Assembly (NCBI GenBank): GCA_016719635.1
Contig: JADJYT010000001.1
Coordinates: 862,057-926,056, forward strand
From: Sphingobacteriales bacterium
Lineage (GTDB): Bacteria > Bacteroidota > Bacteroidia > Chitinophagales > JADIYW01
Reading direction: 5' to 3'
Length of the DNA stretch: 64,000 bases
The notes beneath the pieces were generated by a model, which worked only from the letters and a program-made list of their open reading frames with translations, did no database searches and had not been told where the DNA came from. The stretch's first letter is position 1, and each line of letters begins with the position of its first letter. Positions 9,110 to 18,579 of this stretch are shown in pieces. Made by a program: the position numbers and the translations under genes.

Positions 9110-11784
9110 TCAACAGGTTCTGTTTGGGGATTTTTCCGTTGTTTATACAACAGAATCAAGGCACCCAAAAACAATAAATAAAACAAGGCATTTCCTGCCA
9201 GAATAATATTATTGGTGGTTGCCAGTAATTTTGGAACAAACTCAAACGTAATCTTATGCTGTCCCTGGTCGACCTTCATTCCGCGCAATATGTAATTGAC
9301 CCGAATGTGGTCTGCCGGTTTTCCGTCAATAAAAGATTTCCAGTCTTCGTTAGGCCGGTAAATCACTTCTGAAAACACGACAAACTCGGGTTTATCAGAC
9401 ATGAAATCATATTCCAGTTTCATCGGGTTGCCGGTCTCCGCCTTCTTAATGTATCTTGCTGCACTGAATGCGGATGAATCCGCATTGGGAACAAATCCGG
9501 ACAGGTATTTTTCAAAATCCATGTGAACGACTGCCGTTGCCGCAGGATTTATCTCCCGCACTTTTAAGATTTCCTCTTCCGGTGTCTGCGCGATTATTAT
9601 GTCATTGACAAACCAGGCATTCCCCAACGCATAAGGGTTTTGCAGGATTCCGGTCGCTTCATTCGACTGCTTGATGTATTTGGTGTTAAGCATATTTACA
9701 AAATTGGCATTCTGAAAGCCTCCTTTGTTGAGCAACTGGAAATCATAGCTCAATCCATATTCTATCACATCCTGATATCTTTTTAATTTTGCGGGATTAT
9801 ACCCCCCGATTGTTCTATGATAATATACGGGAGAAGCGCTGTTAAAAACATCTCCTGTAAAATCCACCATCCGTGCGCCGTCTTTATTATCCGCCAAAAT
9901 AGCAGCATCTGCAGGCGTCTGCGGAAATGAATTGGCTGCAATCATCTCCTTATCCTCAAAATCACTGTCATTGAGGTAGCGTTTATTGATCTGCCAGAAA
10001 TCCACCAGAATCAGAACGGTTAAACCCGCCAGCAAATAGGATTCCTTACGAAATTTACCGGAAGCATAAGTCAGCAATAATAATGCAGCCACTGCAACCA
10101 GGATGAAAGAACGGATGGCATCCGTACGCATGAAAGAGGCACGGTCTTTCTTCAGGGAGGCATAAATCTCGTTGCTGAAATTTTGATCACCTGTCATCTG
10201 TGTCAGCTGTGCCTTGAACTGGTCATCGGAACTTTGTCCGCCTTCCACCGCTTTAGACTGGAAGGAGAATGCACTTCCCAATACTATAAAAAAAATCAAG
10301 ATGCCGCCGGTGATTCCGCCTGCATATTTCAGGGCTTTTATCCTTCCCTCTTTCGAAGTCACCTTATCATCAAAGAAATCTTTTAGACCGAGTACTCCCA
10401 ATGCCACCATTAACACCTGTGTAAGTGCGAGAATCATGGTAGGCGCACGGAATTTATTGAACATCGGAACCAGGTTATACAGCAACCTGTAAAAGACTTC
10501 AAAATTTTTACCCAAAGCTATCAAGACAGTCAGTACCACCCCGCCGGTAATCCACCATTTAAGATTTCCATTGTATGCAAACAAGCCAAAAACAAATAAG
10601 AACAGAACGATTGCGCCCAAATAAATAGGCCCCTGCACAAATGGCTCGCTGCCCCAATACAAAGGCATCCGTTGAACAAACTGGGAAGCCTGTTGCGGAG
10701 GTACCCCTTTAGTGGTGAGTGTTTTGTACACATTTGAATTTTCATCCAACCCGGCAGCAGAAGAGCCTCCGGCAAAGTTAGGCACCAGTAATGCCCCTAA
10801 TTCTTCATAGCCCAAACTCCATCTGGTGGCATAGTCAAAGCCTACCCCTTTATCGTTTTCCGTATTTTTTTCTGTTTTGCCGTTTACTGACGGATTCATT
10901 TTAGCGACATTCAGAATATCCCCTCCTCTGGTCGTTTCTTTTGTAAAATCATTGATGAAATAATTATCAAAATTCATCATGACGGATATGACTAATGTGA
11001 AACCGATGATGGTACCGGCAGTAAGCACCTGTTTTATATCCTTGCTGATGGCCGATTTGATGATTTCAAATAAAATATAAAACCCTATCAGGATGAAACT
11101 GTAATAGGCAATCTGAACGTGGCGTTGTGCAATGATTTCGAATGAAAAAATTACAAACAACATGGCTCCCAGGTAATAGCGTTTCTGGAAAATGCTCCAG
11201 GCACCTGCAAACATGGGCAAGAACATGGCTATTGCATTCACTTTCGTAATGTGGCCGGCATCTAGACTTACAAAATTAGCTGTACAAAATCCGATAGCAA
11301 CTGCACCGAGAAATGAATAACTTACCCGTTTGGTCATCACATAGAATCCGATAAAAGCACATATCAGCAGAAAGAAAATATCCATCGCCGGATCAGGTAT
11401 CTGACGAATCAGTTTGTACAAAATGGCTACCGGCAGATAGTCAACGACTTTAGGAAGTTCAAGCCCGCCGATCATATATGCAGGCATGCCGCTGAACATC
11501 CGGGACGACCACATGGCGGCATGTCCGGTTGCTTCTTTAAAATCCGCACTTTCCTTATTCATCGCGAGATACTGGTTGCTGTCGTGTGTAGACAATCTCT
11601 GGCCTTCGAGCAATGGTTTACAATAGATCAGCGCCAGCGCAATGAAAAAAAGTATAATTGCAGGAATCAATATCTTGTTGGAAACACTTAAGCCGGGTGA
11701 TGAGATGGAAGATTTTTTGACGTGGACCGTATCAGATTGTCTGCCAGACGGTTTCGTAGATTGTACAGGTTGTTTCTTTGCCAT
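9106..11784 (-). CDS. YfhO-family membrane protein
   Basis: 892 aa integral membrane protein. An N-terminal linker of about 30 residues, rich in Lys and Ser, precedes TM1 (ILIPAIILFFIALALIYC). About a dozen TM segments follow in two blocks, with a large extracytoplasmic C-terminal domain (about residues 610-860) and a final TM. The opening after TM1 (LSTHDSNQYLAMNKESADF) and the repeated large loops are typical of YfhO. In Gram-positives, YfhO is required for lipoteichoic-acid glycosylation; in Bacteroidota the role is not established but it often lies with glycan genes. Here it sits between GT11 and GT2 genes, so a lipid-linked sugar transfer step is the likely role. Confidence 0.88.
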   Translation of the reverse strand: MAKKQPVQSTKPSGRQSDTVHVKKSSISSPGLSVSNKILIPAIILFFIALALIYCKPLLEGQRLSTHDSNQYLAMNKESADFKEATGHAAMWSSRMFSGMPAYMIGGLELPKVVDYLPVAILYKLIRQIPDPAMDIFFLLICAFIGFYVMTKRVSYSFLGAVAIGFCTANFVSLDAGHITKVNAIAMFLPMFAGAWSIFQKRYYLGAMLFVIFSFEIIAQRHVQIAYYSFILIGFYILFEIIKSAISKDIKQVLTAGTIIGFTLVISVMMNFDNYFINDFTKETTRGGDILNVAKMNPSVNGKTEKNTENDKGVGFDYATRWSLGYEELGALLVPNFAGGSSAAGLDENSNVYKTLTTKGVPPQQASQFVQRMPLYWGSEPFVQGPIYLGAIVLFLFVFGLFAYNGNLKWWITGGVVLTVLIALGKNFEVFYRLLYNLVPMFNKFRAPTMILALTQVLMVALGVLGLKDFFDDKVTSKEGRIKALKYAGGITGGILIFFIVLGSAFSFQSKAVEGGQSSDDQFKAQLTQMTGDQNFSNEIYASLKKDRASFMRTDAIRSFILVAVAALLLLTYASGKFRKESYLLAGLTVLILVDFWQINKRYLNDSDFEDKEMIAANSFPQTPADAAILADNKDGARMVDFTGDVFNSASPVYYHRTIGGYNPAKLKRYQDVIEYGLSYDFQLLNKGGFQNANFVNMLNTKYIKQSNEATGILQNPYALGNAWFVNDIIIAQTPEEEILKVREINPAATAVVHMDFEKYLSGFVPNADSSAFSAARYIKKAETGNPMKLEYDFMSDKPEFVVFSEVIYRPNEDWKSFIDGKPADHIRVNYILRGMKVDQGQHKITFEFVPKLLATTNNIILAGNALFYLLFLGALILLYKQRKNPQTEPVE

Positions 11785-11806
11785 ATCTAATAATTACAGT
11801 GCTAAA

Positions 11807-12694
11807 TTACAATTTTATCCAATCGGATGGGTAGATATCTTTTGAATTGATGGAAGGGTCTGCAAACCACATTTGCGGTGCCATCACAATCTTATCCGCT
11901 TTGTTATTCAGCCACGCTCCCCACCAGCTGAACGTACTGTTGCAGATAATATGGTGCCTGCAAAGCGACATCAGGTGCATATCTGAATGACTCGATTCAG
12001 TAGTGGTATTGTTGTCAATTATATGAAATGGGAAATTCAGCTTAAAATGTGACCTCACCCAGGGCACATCATCCGTAAAAATAAAAAAAACAGGCTGATT
12101 TATTTTTGCAGCCATGAGGTCCACCGCTTTCTGGTAATATTCTATAGACGTGGCACCATGCTTCTGCAGGTTTTTTTGCAGCGAAATGTAATCTCCTCTC
12201 CGAATGTGTACAGAAACTGAAGCGCTATTGGCAATGATGTTTTCCCATTCACTGTTTTTGCCGCCTAATGGCTGTTTAAACCGGCATTCATTCCGGATAA
12301 TTCCTTCAATAGGTTTAAAATATTTTTCAGACTGAAAATGCCCGTCTAAATAGGTATTGTCAGGTAATTCCAGAACAGAAGGGTCAAACGCGAAATCTTT
12401 TTCCTTAAAATAAGTAAACTTCCAGCTATTGTACAGTCGATTCAGAAAAAAATGCGTCTTTGATAAAGGGTATAAATATTTATTCCGGAAAGGCATTTCA
12501 TTCTTTTGTGCTTCAATACAAAACACATCCAGTTCGAGTTTGCGGTAAGTCGCTACAGAGGAAAACTGCAGTTTACTGTATAACGGTATCACATCCAACC
12601 CTAAAGATGTATTATGCTTAACTGCCAATGATTTAGCCGCAGCATATTGAAATAGCTGATTCCCCAATCCTCCGTTTAATGCTACCCGTATCAT
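11807..12694 (-). CDS. Alpha-1,2-fucosyltransferase-like protein (GT11)
   Basis: 295 aa. N-terminal RVALNGGLGNQLFQYAAAKSL, the donor-side motif of GT11, and the HIRRGDY motif near residue 165 that binds GDP-fucose in this family. The C-terminal HHIICNSTFSWWGAWLN is the third conserved GT11 block. Expected to add fucose (or another GDP-sugar) in alpha-1,2 linkage to a surface glycan, in the cytoplasm. The start overlaps the stop of the upstream GT2 gene by one base (TAATG). A second GT11 gene is at 20657-21529. The two share motifs but differ in length and wording, so they probably act on different acceptors. Confidence 0.93.
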   Translation of the reverse strand: MIRVALNGGLGNQLFQYAAAKSLAVKHNTSLGLDVIPLYSKLQFSSVATYRKLELDVFCIEAQKNEMPFRNKYLYPLSKTHFFLNRLYNSWKFTYFKEKDFAFDPSVLELPDNTYLDGHFQSEKYFKPIEGIIRNECRFKQPLGGKNSEWENIIANSASVSVHIRRGDYISLQKNLQKHGATSIEYYQKAVDLMAAKINQPVFFIFTDDVPWVRSHFKLNFPFHIIDNNTTTESSHSDMHLMSLCRHHIICNSTFSWWGAWLNNKADKIVMAPQMWFADPSINSKDIYPSDWIKL

Positions 12695-13680
12695 TACATT
12701 ACCTTATAAAAAAATGGTTTACGGAAAATAATTTTCGGAAAGAACGCCAGTAAGGAAAAAACATTAACCGCATATATCTTTGCACGGCGCAATGAATATT
12801 TCCCGGAAAACAAACCCGCAATAAAAAGCACCGGAATTTCCAGAACGAAGAAAACATAATTAATCAGGAACCATACTACCGAATATTGTTTCCGGATCCG
12901 AAGCAGATGGGATAACAAGAGCTGTTTCCCTTTGGGTGTCCAGTACTCAAAATAATTGTGCGTTTTTTGCACCTGCAGTTTTTTGGTTGTCCCACCCTCG
13001 AGGTGTATCACTCTCAGGTTGATGTAAACGGCAATTTTCCCGACTTTTCGCAATCTGCTGCACCATTCAATTTCTTCGGAAAAAAGGAAAAAATCTTCAT
13101 CCAGCATTCCCGCTTTATCCATAGCATCCTTCTTTACCAGCATAAATGCACCGCTGATCCAATCCACGTAGTTCGTCTTATCGGATGACTGAATGCTTGG
13201 TTTTTTCACCTTCATAACAGTGCCTGCCTGCCTGAAAACCGAATTCAATACGGGAAGAGTCAGCAATATATTCAACCCTCCTATTACAAAATAATTGCCG
13301 GCATTCTGAAAGCTGTTATCTGCATTCAGCAGCTGAACGGACGCTGCCGCTACGTCGGTTTCTGAAGACATCTGTTCTATGACTTTATCGAGGGTGCCAT
13401 CCAGTATAATCGTATCGCTGTTGAGTAACAATACGTATTTTCCGGCAGCACGCTTCATTCCCGTATTATTGGCACGGGAGAATCCTGAATTATACGCCAT
13501 CTGAATCCATTGAACGTCGGGATACTTTTCTTCTATCTGCTGCCTGCTGCTATCCTGCGAATCGTTGTCGACAATGATAATCTCAAAGGAAATCTCTTTT
13601 GTCTCCGCATAAACAGATTTCAGGCATTCCAGGATGAGTTCCGGCGATTTGTAATTTACTATGATAACAGACAGATCCAA
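12694..13680 (-). CDS. Glycosyltransferase family 2 (rhamnosyltransferase-like)
   Basis: 328 aa. N-terminal DLSVIIVNYKSPELILECLKS, then VDNDSQDSS and LLNSDTII (the DxD position). The acceptor-side stretch DWISGAFMLVKKDAMDKAGMLDEDFF followed by SEEIEWC is characteristic of WbbL-like rhamnosyltransferases. A hydrophobic pair of segments near the C-terminus (about residues 265-315) gives membrane attachment. It is coupled to the downstream GT11 gene by a TAATG overlap and separated from the upstream GT9 gene by 74 bases. The donor sugar is inferred only from family resemblance. Confidence 0.92.
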   Translation of the reverse strand: MDLSVIIVNYKSPELILECLKSVYAETKEISFEIIIVDNDSQDSSRQQIEEKYPDVQWIQMAYNSGFSRANNTGMKRAAGKYVLLLNSDTIILDGTLDKVIEQMSSETDVAAASVQLLNADNSFQNAGNYFVIGGLNILLTLPVLNSVFRQAGTVMKVKKPSIQSSDKTNYVDWISGAFMLVKKDAMDKAGMLDEDFFLFSEEIEWCSRLRKVGKIAVYINLRVIHLEGGTTKKLQVQKTHNYFEYWTPKGKQLLLSHLLRIRKQYSVVWFLINYVFFVLEIPVLFIAGLFSGKYSLRRAKIYAVNVFSLLAFFPKIIFRKPFFYKVM

Positions 13681-13754
13681 ATTTGATTATAATCTAAAAA
13701 TAAGGCAATTTTTTAAAGAATGGTGTTATTTATGCACAAGAAGCATTCACAACA

Positions 13755-14885
13755 TTATTTATCCTGTTTTAGAGGAAAATATTTCAGCAGATGTTTGGTG
13801 AAGATACGGCTCAGCAACAAGAATGGAGCCATAACAATCCCCAGTAACACTTCCCTGAAGAATGCAGGATTCCAACCGTACACCTCTACATTTACGTTAA
13901 TGTGCTTTAAAATAGCCCCAAATTTAAAATAACAAAGCAGGTCATAGACAATCTTTCGGCTTGTCTTAAAATGCAGGGGTACTTGCTGATGATATCGCGC
14001 CCGAGCAGAGGGAAAATCATTCAGTGCCGCCGAAACACAGGCAATTATTTTGTGATGTTCAGAATCAAACAGCTCTACCACTTTTTCCACCGGCAAGCCA
14101 AATCGCTCAAAATCCCTCGATATCGGGTTGACCCAGGTCGTATAGGGATTTAATATCTGTACCATTGGCAGTAATTTTGCGGCACTGGAGGTGGTTATCC
14201 AGGTGATGCCGGATGAACATCCCAGCAGCAACGTACAATGATGGGTTAAAGCTGCCGTCTCCCTCAGAGTCAACGGGCTTCCGTCAATCACGGCCTTATT
14301 CGCATGATTAATCTTGTGGGCAGAAGAAAGTATGACCGCAGTGCTTTCCTGCTTTACCAGATCTTCCGCAATAGCGATCGCTTTTTCTTTGGTGATATTT
14401 AACTGTCCGCTTTGCGGCGCAAACTCAAACAGAATGACATGGCGATATTGGGAAAGCTGCTGTTTTCGTGCGAATTCATCACACGTATGCTTCTCATCGT
14501 CCGTCAATACTAAAACAGGCGTAACAGGAACGGTTATGGGATGCGGGTAGGCCCTGAAAACATTGCTTCGTATGCATCCGTCATACAGGGCATTATTCTT
14601 CAAATAGGAAGGATGCGTAATAAATACTTCATCGTACTCCTTTAAATCTGTCTTTTGCTTTAAATTCCTGAATACGGCGGGATCATTACAATGCACATAA
14701 TCCACCACAATTACATGATCTACATATGGGTTATTGGCGATGATATTTTTACAGTTGGATGCAATCGCCCATGTCAGCTGACAACCCGGAAAATCCTGTT
14801 TTATCTGACGGGCAACAGCTGTGGCATACAATGCATCGCCGTTTGAATAAAAATGAATGAGCAGTATTTTTTTAGCAGGAGGCAT
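13755..14885 (-). CDS. Glycosyltransferase family 9 (heptosyltransferase-like)
   Basis: 376 aa, GT-B fold. N-terminal ILLIHFYSNGDALYATAVARQIK matches the GT9 start (iGDalmatPalraLk), where the Asp follows the glycine-rich turn. A later TLLLGCSSGITWITTSSAAK holds the donor-binding loop seen as G.dsGp.Hla in classic heptosyltransferases, here altered to CSSGITW. Such proteins add heptose or related sugars to LPS core or glycan chains. The changed donor loop suggests another sugar. It starts 5 bases after the upstream SDR gene, in the same operon. Confidence 0.85.
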   Translation of the reverse strand: MPPAKKILLIHFYSNGDALYATAVARQIKQDFPGCQLTWAIASNCKNIIANNPYVDHVIVVDYVHCNDPAVFRNLKQKTDLKEYDEVFITHPSYLKNNALYDGCIRSNVFRAYPHPITVPVTPVLVLTDDEKHTCDEFARKQQLSQYRHVILFEFAPQSGQLNITKEKAIAIAEDLVKQESTAVILSSAHKINHANKAVIDGSPLTLRETAALTHHCTLLLGCSSGITWITTSSAAKLLPMVQILNPYTTWVNPISRDFERFGLPVEKVVELFDSEHHKIIACVSAALNDFPSARARYHQQVPLHFKTSRKIVYDLLCYFKFGAILKHINVNVEVYGWNPAFFREVLLGIVMAPFLLLSRIFTKHLLKYFPLKQDK

Positions 14886-14890
14886 CTTTT

Positions 14891-15760
14891 TCAGTCATTT
14901 AACATCCTGTCAGCCAGCTGTTCAAAAGTGACTTCCGGCTTCCATCCCAATGAAAAAATAAGCGAGGAATCGGACACAAGCTGTTTATATTCGGGTGTGA
15001 AATCGTTTTTCAAAATAACATAATCCTTCCAGTCTTTTCCGATTTTACGGAAACATACTTCCAGCCACTCCTGAATGGAATATCCCGCACCGGATCCAAT
15101 ATTTGCTTCAAACACAGTATCCTGACTAACCAGTGCATAAATACCTTTTACTACATCGCCGGCGAATGTCCATTCTTTTACTACGCTGCTATCGCCAATT
15201 TCCAGCTTCTCCTTACTCCCGGCTGCGATGCGCTTTGCCGCTTCTGCAATTTTTTTTGCCATGTGTCTTTCCGAACGCCTGGGGCTGTCGTGATTGAAGA
15301 AATAACCGACATATGTTTTTATTCCCAGTCGCCTGTAATATCTGGCAGCATAGACAGATTGAATCCTGCTGACCGAGTAAGGGTCTCTCGCTTCAAATGG
15401 ATCCGTTTCTTTAATCGGTTTATCCTGATTCACAAACTGCAGACCACTTCCGGAAATAAACACCCTGGTTGCAGGGGCGAAATTTTTAACGGCTTCCAGA
15501 ATATTGAGTGTACCGGAGGAGATGGTCTCATGATTTTCGAACAATGCTTCATGACGTGTTGTCGAATTAGCGGCCAGGTGAAAGATGTAATCCGGTTTAT
15601 GCCGCGTAATCAGTTCGGCAACTTCCTGATAACCGGCAATATTTGTTCGAAGGTAATCCCCTGTTCTGGAGACGCCCGTCACTTCTACCTGATTACTCTC
15701 TAAAAATAGTTTCAGATAGTATCCGTCCTGCCCGTTTGCTCCAAATATGATTGCCTTCAT
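14891..15760 (-). CDS. NAD-dependent epimerase/dehydratase, GDP-mannose 4,6-dehydratase-like SDR
   Basis: 289 aa extended SDR. N-terminal IIFGANGQDGYYLK is the NAD(P)-binding GxxGxxG region in the GQDG form typical of GDP-mannose dehydratases. The catalytic SDR tetrad is unusual: the motif is YSVSR (about residues 152-156) where YxxxK is normal, so Lys is replaced by Arg. FFNHDSPRRSERHMAKKI follows, the substrate-binding block of the GMD group. In the locus it could supply or modify a GDP-deoxysugar for the GT11 enzymes. It is shorter than classic GMD (about 340-370 aa). Its start overlaps the FkbM gene by 4 bases. Confidence 0.85.
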   Translation of the reverse strand: MKAIIFGANGQDGYYLKLFLESNQVEVTGVSRTGDYLRTNIAGYQEVAELITRHKPDYIFHLAANSTTRHEALFENHETISSGTLNILEAVKNFAPATRVFISGSGLQFVNQDKPIKETDPFEARDPYSVSRIQSVYAARYYRRLGIKTYVGYFFNHDSPRRSERHMAKKIAEAAKRIAAGSKEKLEIGDSSVVKEWTFAGDVVKGIYALVSQDTVFEANIGSGAGYSIQEWLEVCFRKIGKDWKDYVILKNDFTPEYKQLVSDSSLIFSLGWKPEVTFEQLADRMLND

Positions 15761-16500
15761 ACAGTCAGTAAGTCTTTTCGAACAAAAATGGTGTTCACGT
15801 AAGTATCCGCGTATACTGCATATCCTTTTTCCTGCAGATACGCTTCGACCTGTGTATTCTTTTTACCCAGTTTCATATTATTAAACTCCATCGTTTCTAT
15901 GCAAAAAACAGCTGGCCGGTATGTTTCAAAATCCAGTGATTTTAGAATCTCAAAGTCCAGGCCCTCCACATCGATAGAGACAAAATCAGGACAAGTGTCA
16001 AAATGTCCGGAGATAATATCATTGATATTCACAAACGGAACGACCTTATCCCGTTTATAAGCTATTCCTGTTTGATTTTTTTTCTGTTCAGCTTCCGACT
16101 CAGAAAACGTATTCCAGCCTGTATAAGGTTCGGGGAAATAGTAAAACACAGCCTCCTTGACATCGCCAATACCTACGCCTGCGTTGATTACCTTATCCTT
16201 CGGACGGGCTGCACAGAACTTTTGATATAGCGTGATATCCGGTTCCACACAAACGCCATAACATTTTTTCAGATAAAACAGATATGTATTGCTGCCTGCC
16301 TCAGGCTTATTAGCGCCTATATCCAGATAACTCGGGTAAGGATTATTTAAAGTTTGTGTGAATAAGCAATCTATAAGAATATCTTCTGCAAACTGAGAAT
16401 AGGAGAACCTGGAACTTCCGGTAAATAAATCCACGCTCGCCTTAAGTTTGCTAATTATTCTGTTTATGTTCATACTGCTGTTTTGTACGAAAAAATACAT
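15757..16500 (-). CDS. FkbM family methyltransferase (first of a pair)
   Basis: 247 aa, SAM-dependent O-methyltransferase of the FkbM type. After a short lead comes SQFAEDILIDCLF, then the SAM-binding YLDIGANKPEAGSNT. Later FVSIDVEGLDFEILKSLDF is the DxExxD-like signature of the family. These enzymes methylate hydroxyls on sugars or polyketides. I start at 16500 (ATG); a TTG 9 bases earlier and the ATG at 16473 are alternatives. Overlaps the downstream SDR by 4 bases. The paired FkbM upstream is only distantly similar. Confidence 0.88.
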   Translation of the reverse strand: MYFFVQNSSMNINRIISKLKASVDLFTGSSRFSYSQFAEDILIDCLFTQTLNNPYPSYLDIGANKPEAGSNTYLFYLKKCYGVCVEPDITLYQKFCAARPKDKVINAGVGIGDVKEAVFYYFPEPYTGWNTFSESEAEQKKNQTGIAYKRDKVVPFVNINDIISGHFDTCPDFVSIDVEGLDFEILKSLDFETYRPAVFCIETMEFNNMKLGKKNTQVEAYLQEKGYAVYADTYVNTIFVRKDLLTV

Positions 16501-16524
16501 ACTGCACAAAGAATATAGTATCCC

Positions 16525-17313
16525 TTACTTTGGTACGATTAAAAAATTTATCCCGTCAACCACATCTATAAACTTATAATTTATTTCATTGACAAAATCG
16601 ACATAATCCTGAAACGTAGTGTCGAACTGACATTGAAATTGCTGTTCAAATTCAAAGAAAATCGGCATCCGGTTTTTTAATATTGTCTCTTTTGCCCCCT
16701 GCATGGCAAATAAGTCACTGCCCTGTATATCTACCTTCATGAAACTGACTGGTTCGCTGATTTGCAGGCTATCTATGGTAAATGTCGTTACCTTTCTTCC
16801 GGAAGACAGCTTAGGATTTATAGAATTGGATGAGAAAGTGGTCTGATTTAGTTCAGGCTCCGGAAAAATCAGCACTTTGCCAATTTCATTGTATACAGCA
16901 CCATCCTTTGCTATAATGTTGGTGCATTTGTTTGCAGCAATGTTCTTACACAGAAAATCAAATACTGTATTCTGTGCTTCAAATGCGTATACTTTTCCAT
17001 TTGCTCCTGTCATTTTTGAAAACTCAACGGACATCTGACCAAAGTTTGCTCCAATATCCAAGACGGCAGTTCCTACTTTTATGTATTTCTTAGCTATATT
17101 GATATTGTGCTCTTCAAAATACTTTCCTCTTACTATGGTGCTCGTAACCGGATCCTTTTCGACATTGACGGGCAGGTAAAAATTCCCTACCGGGGTCTCG
17201 CAATAATATTCATTTGGATTCTTTGATAAGTTTGGATATTTATCGCCCCTGTATGGTTGTTTTATAATTTCGTAATTATATTTATTTAAAACCCTTCTTA
17301 TAATACCTCTCAT
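16525..17313 (-). CDS. FkbM family methyltransferase (second of a pair)
   Basis: 262 aa. SAM-binding motif AVLDIGANFGQMSVEFSK near residue 85, then YAFEAQNTVFDFLCKNIAANK. The family signature is SFMKVDIQGSDLFAMQGAKE (usually VDvEGaE; here DIQGSD, a conservative change). Likely an O-methyltransferase acting on a glycan sugar, in the cytoplasm. The start overlaps the stop of the upstream methyltransferase by 4 bases (ATGA), so it is coupled to it. Specificity unknown. Confidence 0.88.
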   Translation of the reverse strand: MRGIIRRVLNKYNYEIIKQPYRGDKYPNLSKNPNEYYCETPVGNFYLPVNVEKDPVTSTIVRGKYFEEHNINIAKKYIKVGTAVLDIGANFGQMSVEFSKMTGANGKVYAFEAQNTVFDFLCKNIAANKCTNIIAKDGAVYNEIGKVLIFPEPELNQTTFSSNSINPKLSSGRKVTTFTIDSLQISEPVSFMKVDIQGSDLFAMQGAKETILKNRMPIFFEFEQQFQCQFDTTFQDYVDFVNEINYKFIDVVDGINFLIVPK

Positions 17314-18578
17314 GATCCCTTATTTTTTTTATAAATATCAATCGTTGGAATCGGGAAAATAAATCCGGTTCCTTTTTCCAGCGCTTCTTTTTCTCTTTCC
17401 AGGAACTCTTCCTTGAAATGCCAGGGCAGTACCAGATAATAGTCCGGATTCATCGCCCGGCTCTCCGCTTCGCTGATAATCGGGATATTGGTACCCAGTG
17501 TATAGGCACCGTATTTATCCGGATTTCTTTCTGCCGCATATTCCACCAGCATACTGTTGATATCGCACCACTGCAATATGGTATTTCCTTTGGTAGATGC
17601 TCCGTATATGTGTACTTTTTTTCCTTCATTCTTGAGTTTCACCAATAAATCATGTAACTCATTCTTGACTCTTTCAATCCGGTATTGAAATGCCACATAG
17701 GGTTTATCCGTATCCAGTTCCAAATCGAATTCTTTCTGACGGATTTCATTCATCAGTTTATGGTCTTCCTTGCTGTAGTACAAACCGCTTTCCTTGTGCG
17801 TGGCATAACAACGGATACTGCCGCCATTGATATCATTGAAAGAAATCTTGAATACTTTCATATCCGCCATGCTGACAATCTTTTCCAGCACGGCAAGGCT
17901 GTAGAATTCCAGATGTTCGTGACAAATGGTATCATAACTGTCCATTTCCAGCATCTTAGGCATATAGCTCATTTCAAATACCCATATCCCTTCCGGCGAC
18001 AGATATTTCTTGATACTCTTTACAAAATCTACCGGACTTTCCAAATCATAAAACATGGCGATGGACGTAATGACATCCATCCTTTTATCGCCTATTACTT
18101 TGAATAATTCTGCAGAGGGAAATATGTCCTGAACAACGGTGGCAATCTTAACCTCCTGTGCCACATCACTAGGGTCGCAGCCGAATTTATCCCAGTTTTC
18201 GGGATAATAGCTTAACAAGGTTCCGTCATTACAGCCAATATCCAGCACCGTACAGTCTTTCTTTTTCAGCAGTGATGTCGTACTGTCCACTATTTCCTTC
18301 AGGTGATTCCTCATCGTACTGTTCGTACCGCTCCTGTACCAGTAGGCGGCATATAAAATTTCCGGAGGCACGCTGTGTTCCATCTGCAGCAACCCGCAGG
18401 CATCTTCCTCCACCTGTGGATTACAACGTACTAATGAACAGTTGATTTTTCGCTGAGAAGGCATTTCCTTACCCGGTTTAACAAAAGAGCCCTGTAAATA
18501 CTGGGGACCTAAATCAATAACCGGTGTAAGAGAACCGGAGCCGCAAACCCGGCAGGTTGTCCGTTTACGAATATGCAT
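17310..18578 (-). CDS. Class I SAM-dependent C-methyltransferase with N-terminal zinc-binding domain
   Basis: 422 aa of three parts. First is an N-terminal zinc-binding motif (TCRVCGSGSLTPVIDLG with further Cys near residues 47-62). Next is a Rossmann methyltransferase core with CTVLDIGCNDGTLLSYYP at about 110. Last is a C-terminal domain holding VHIYGASTKGNTILQW. This is the layout of sugar C-methyltransferases of the TylC3/NovU type, which methylate dTDP-4-keto-deoxysugars at C3. The motif CHEHLEFYSL is the conserved His/Glu active-site block. In this locus it implies a branched-chain deoxysugar, although no complete dTDP-sugar pathway is in the window. Confidence 0.9.
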   Translation of the reverse strand: MHIRKRTTCRVCGSGSLTPVIDLGPQYLQGSFVKPGKEMPSQRKINCSLVRCNPQVEEDACGLLQMEHSVPPEILYAAYWYRSGTNSTMRNHLKEIVDSTTSLLKKKDCTVLDIGCNDGTLLSYYPENWDKFGCDPSDVAQEVKIATVVQDIFPSAELFKVIGDKRMDVITSIAMFYDLESPVDFVKSIKKYLSPEGIWVFEMSYMPKMLEMDSYDTICHEHLEFYSLAVLEKIVSMADMKVFKISFNDINGGSIRCYATHKESGLYYSKEDHKLMNEIRQKEFDLELDTDKPYVAFQYRIERVKNELHDLLVKLKNEGKKVHIYGASTKGNTILQWCDINSMLVEYAAERNPDKYGAYTLGTNIPIISEAESRAMNPDYYLVLPWHFKEEFLEREKEALEKGTGFIFPIPTIDIYKKNKGS

Positions 18579-18579
18579 A

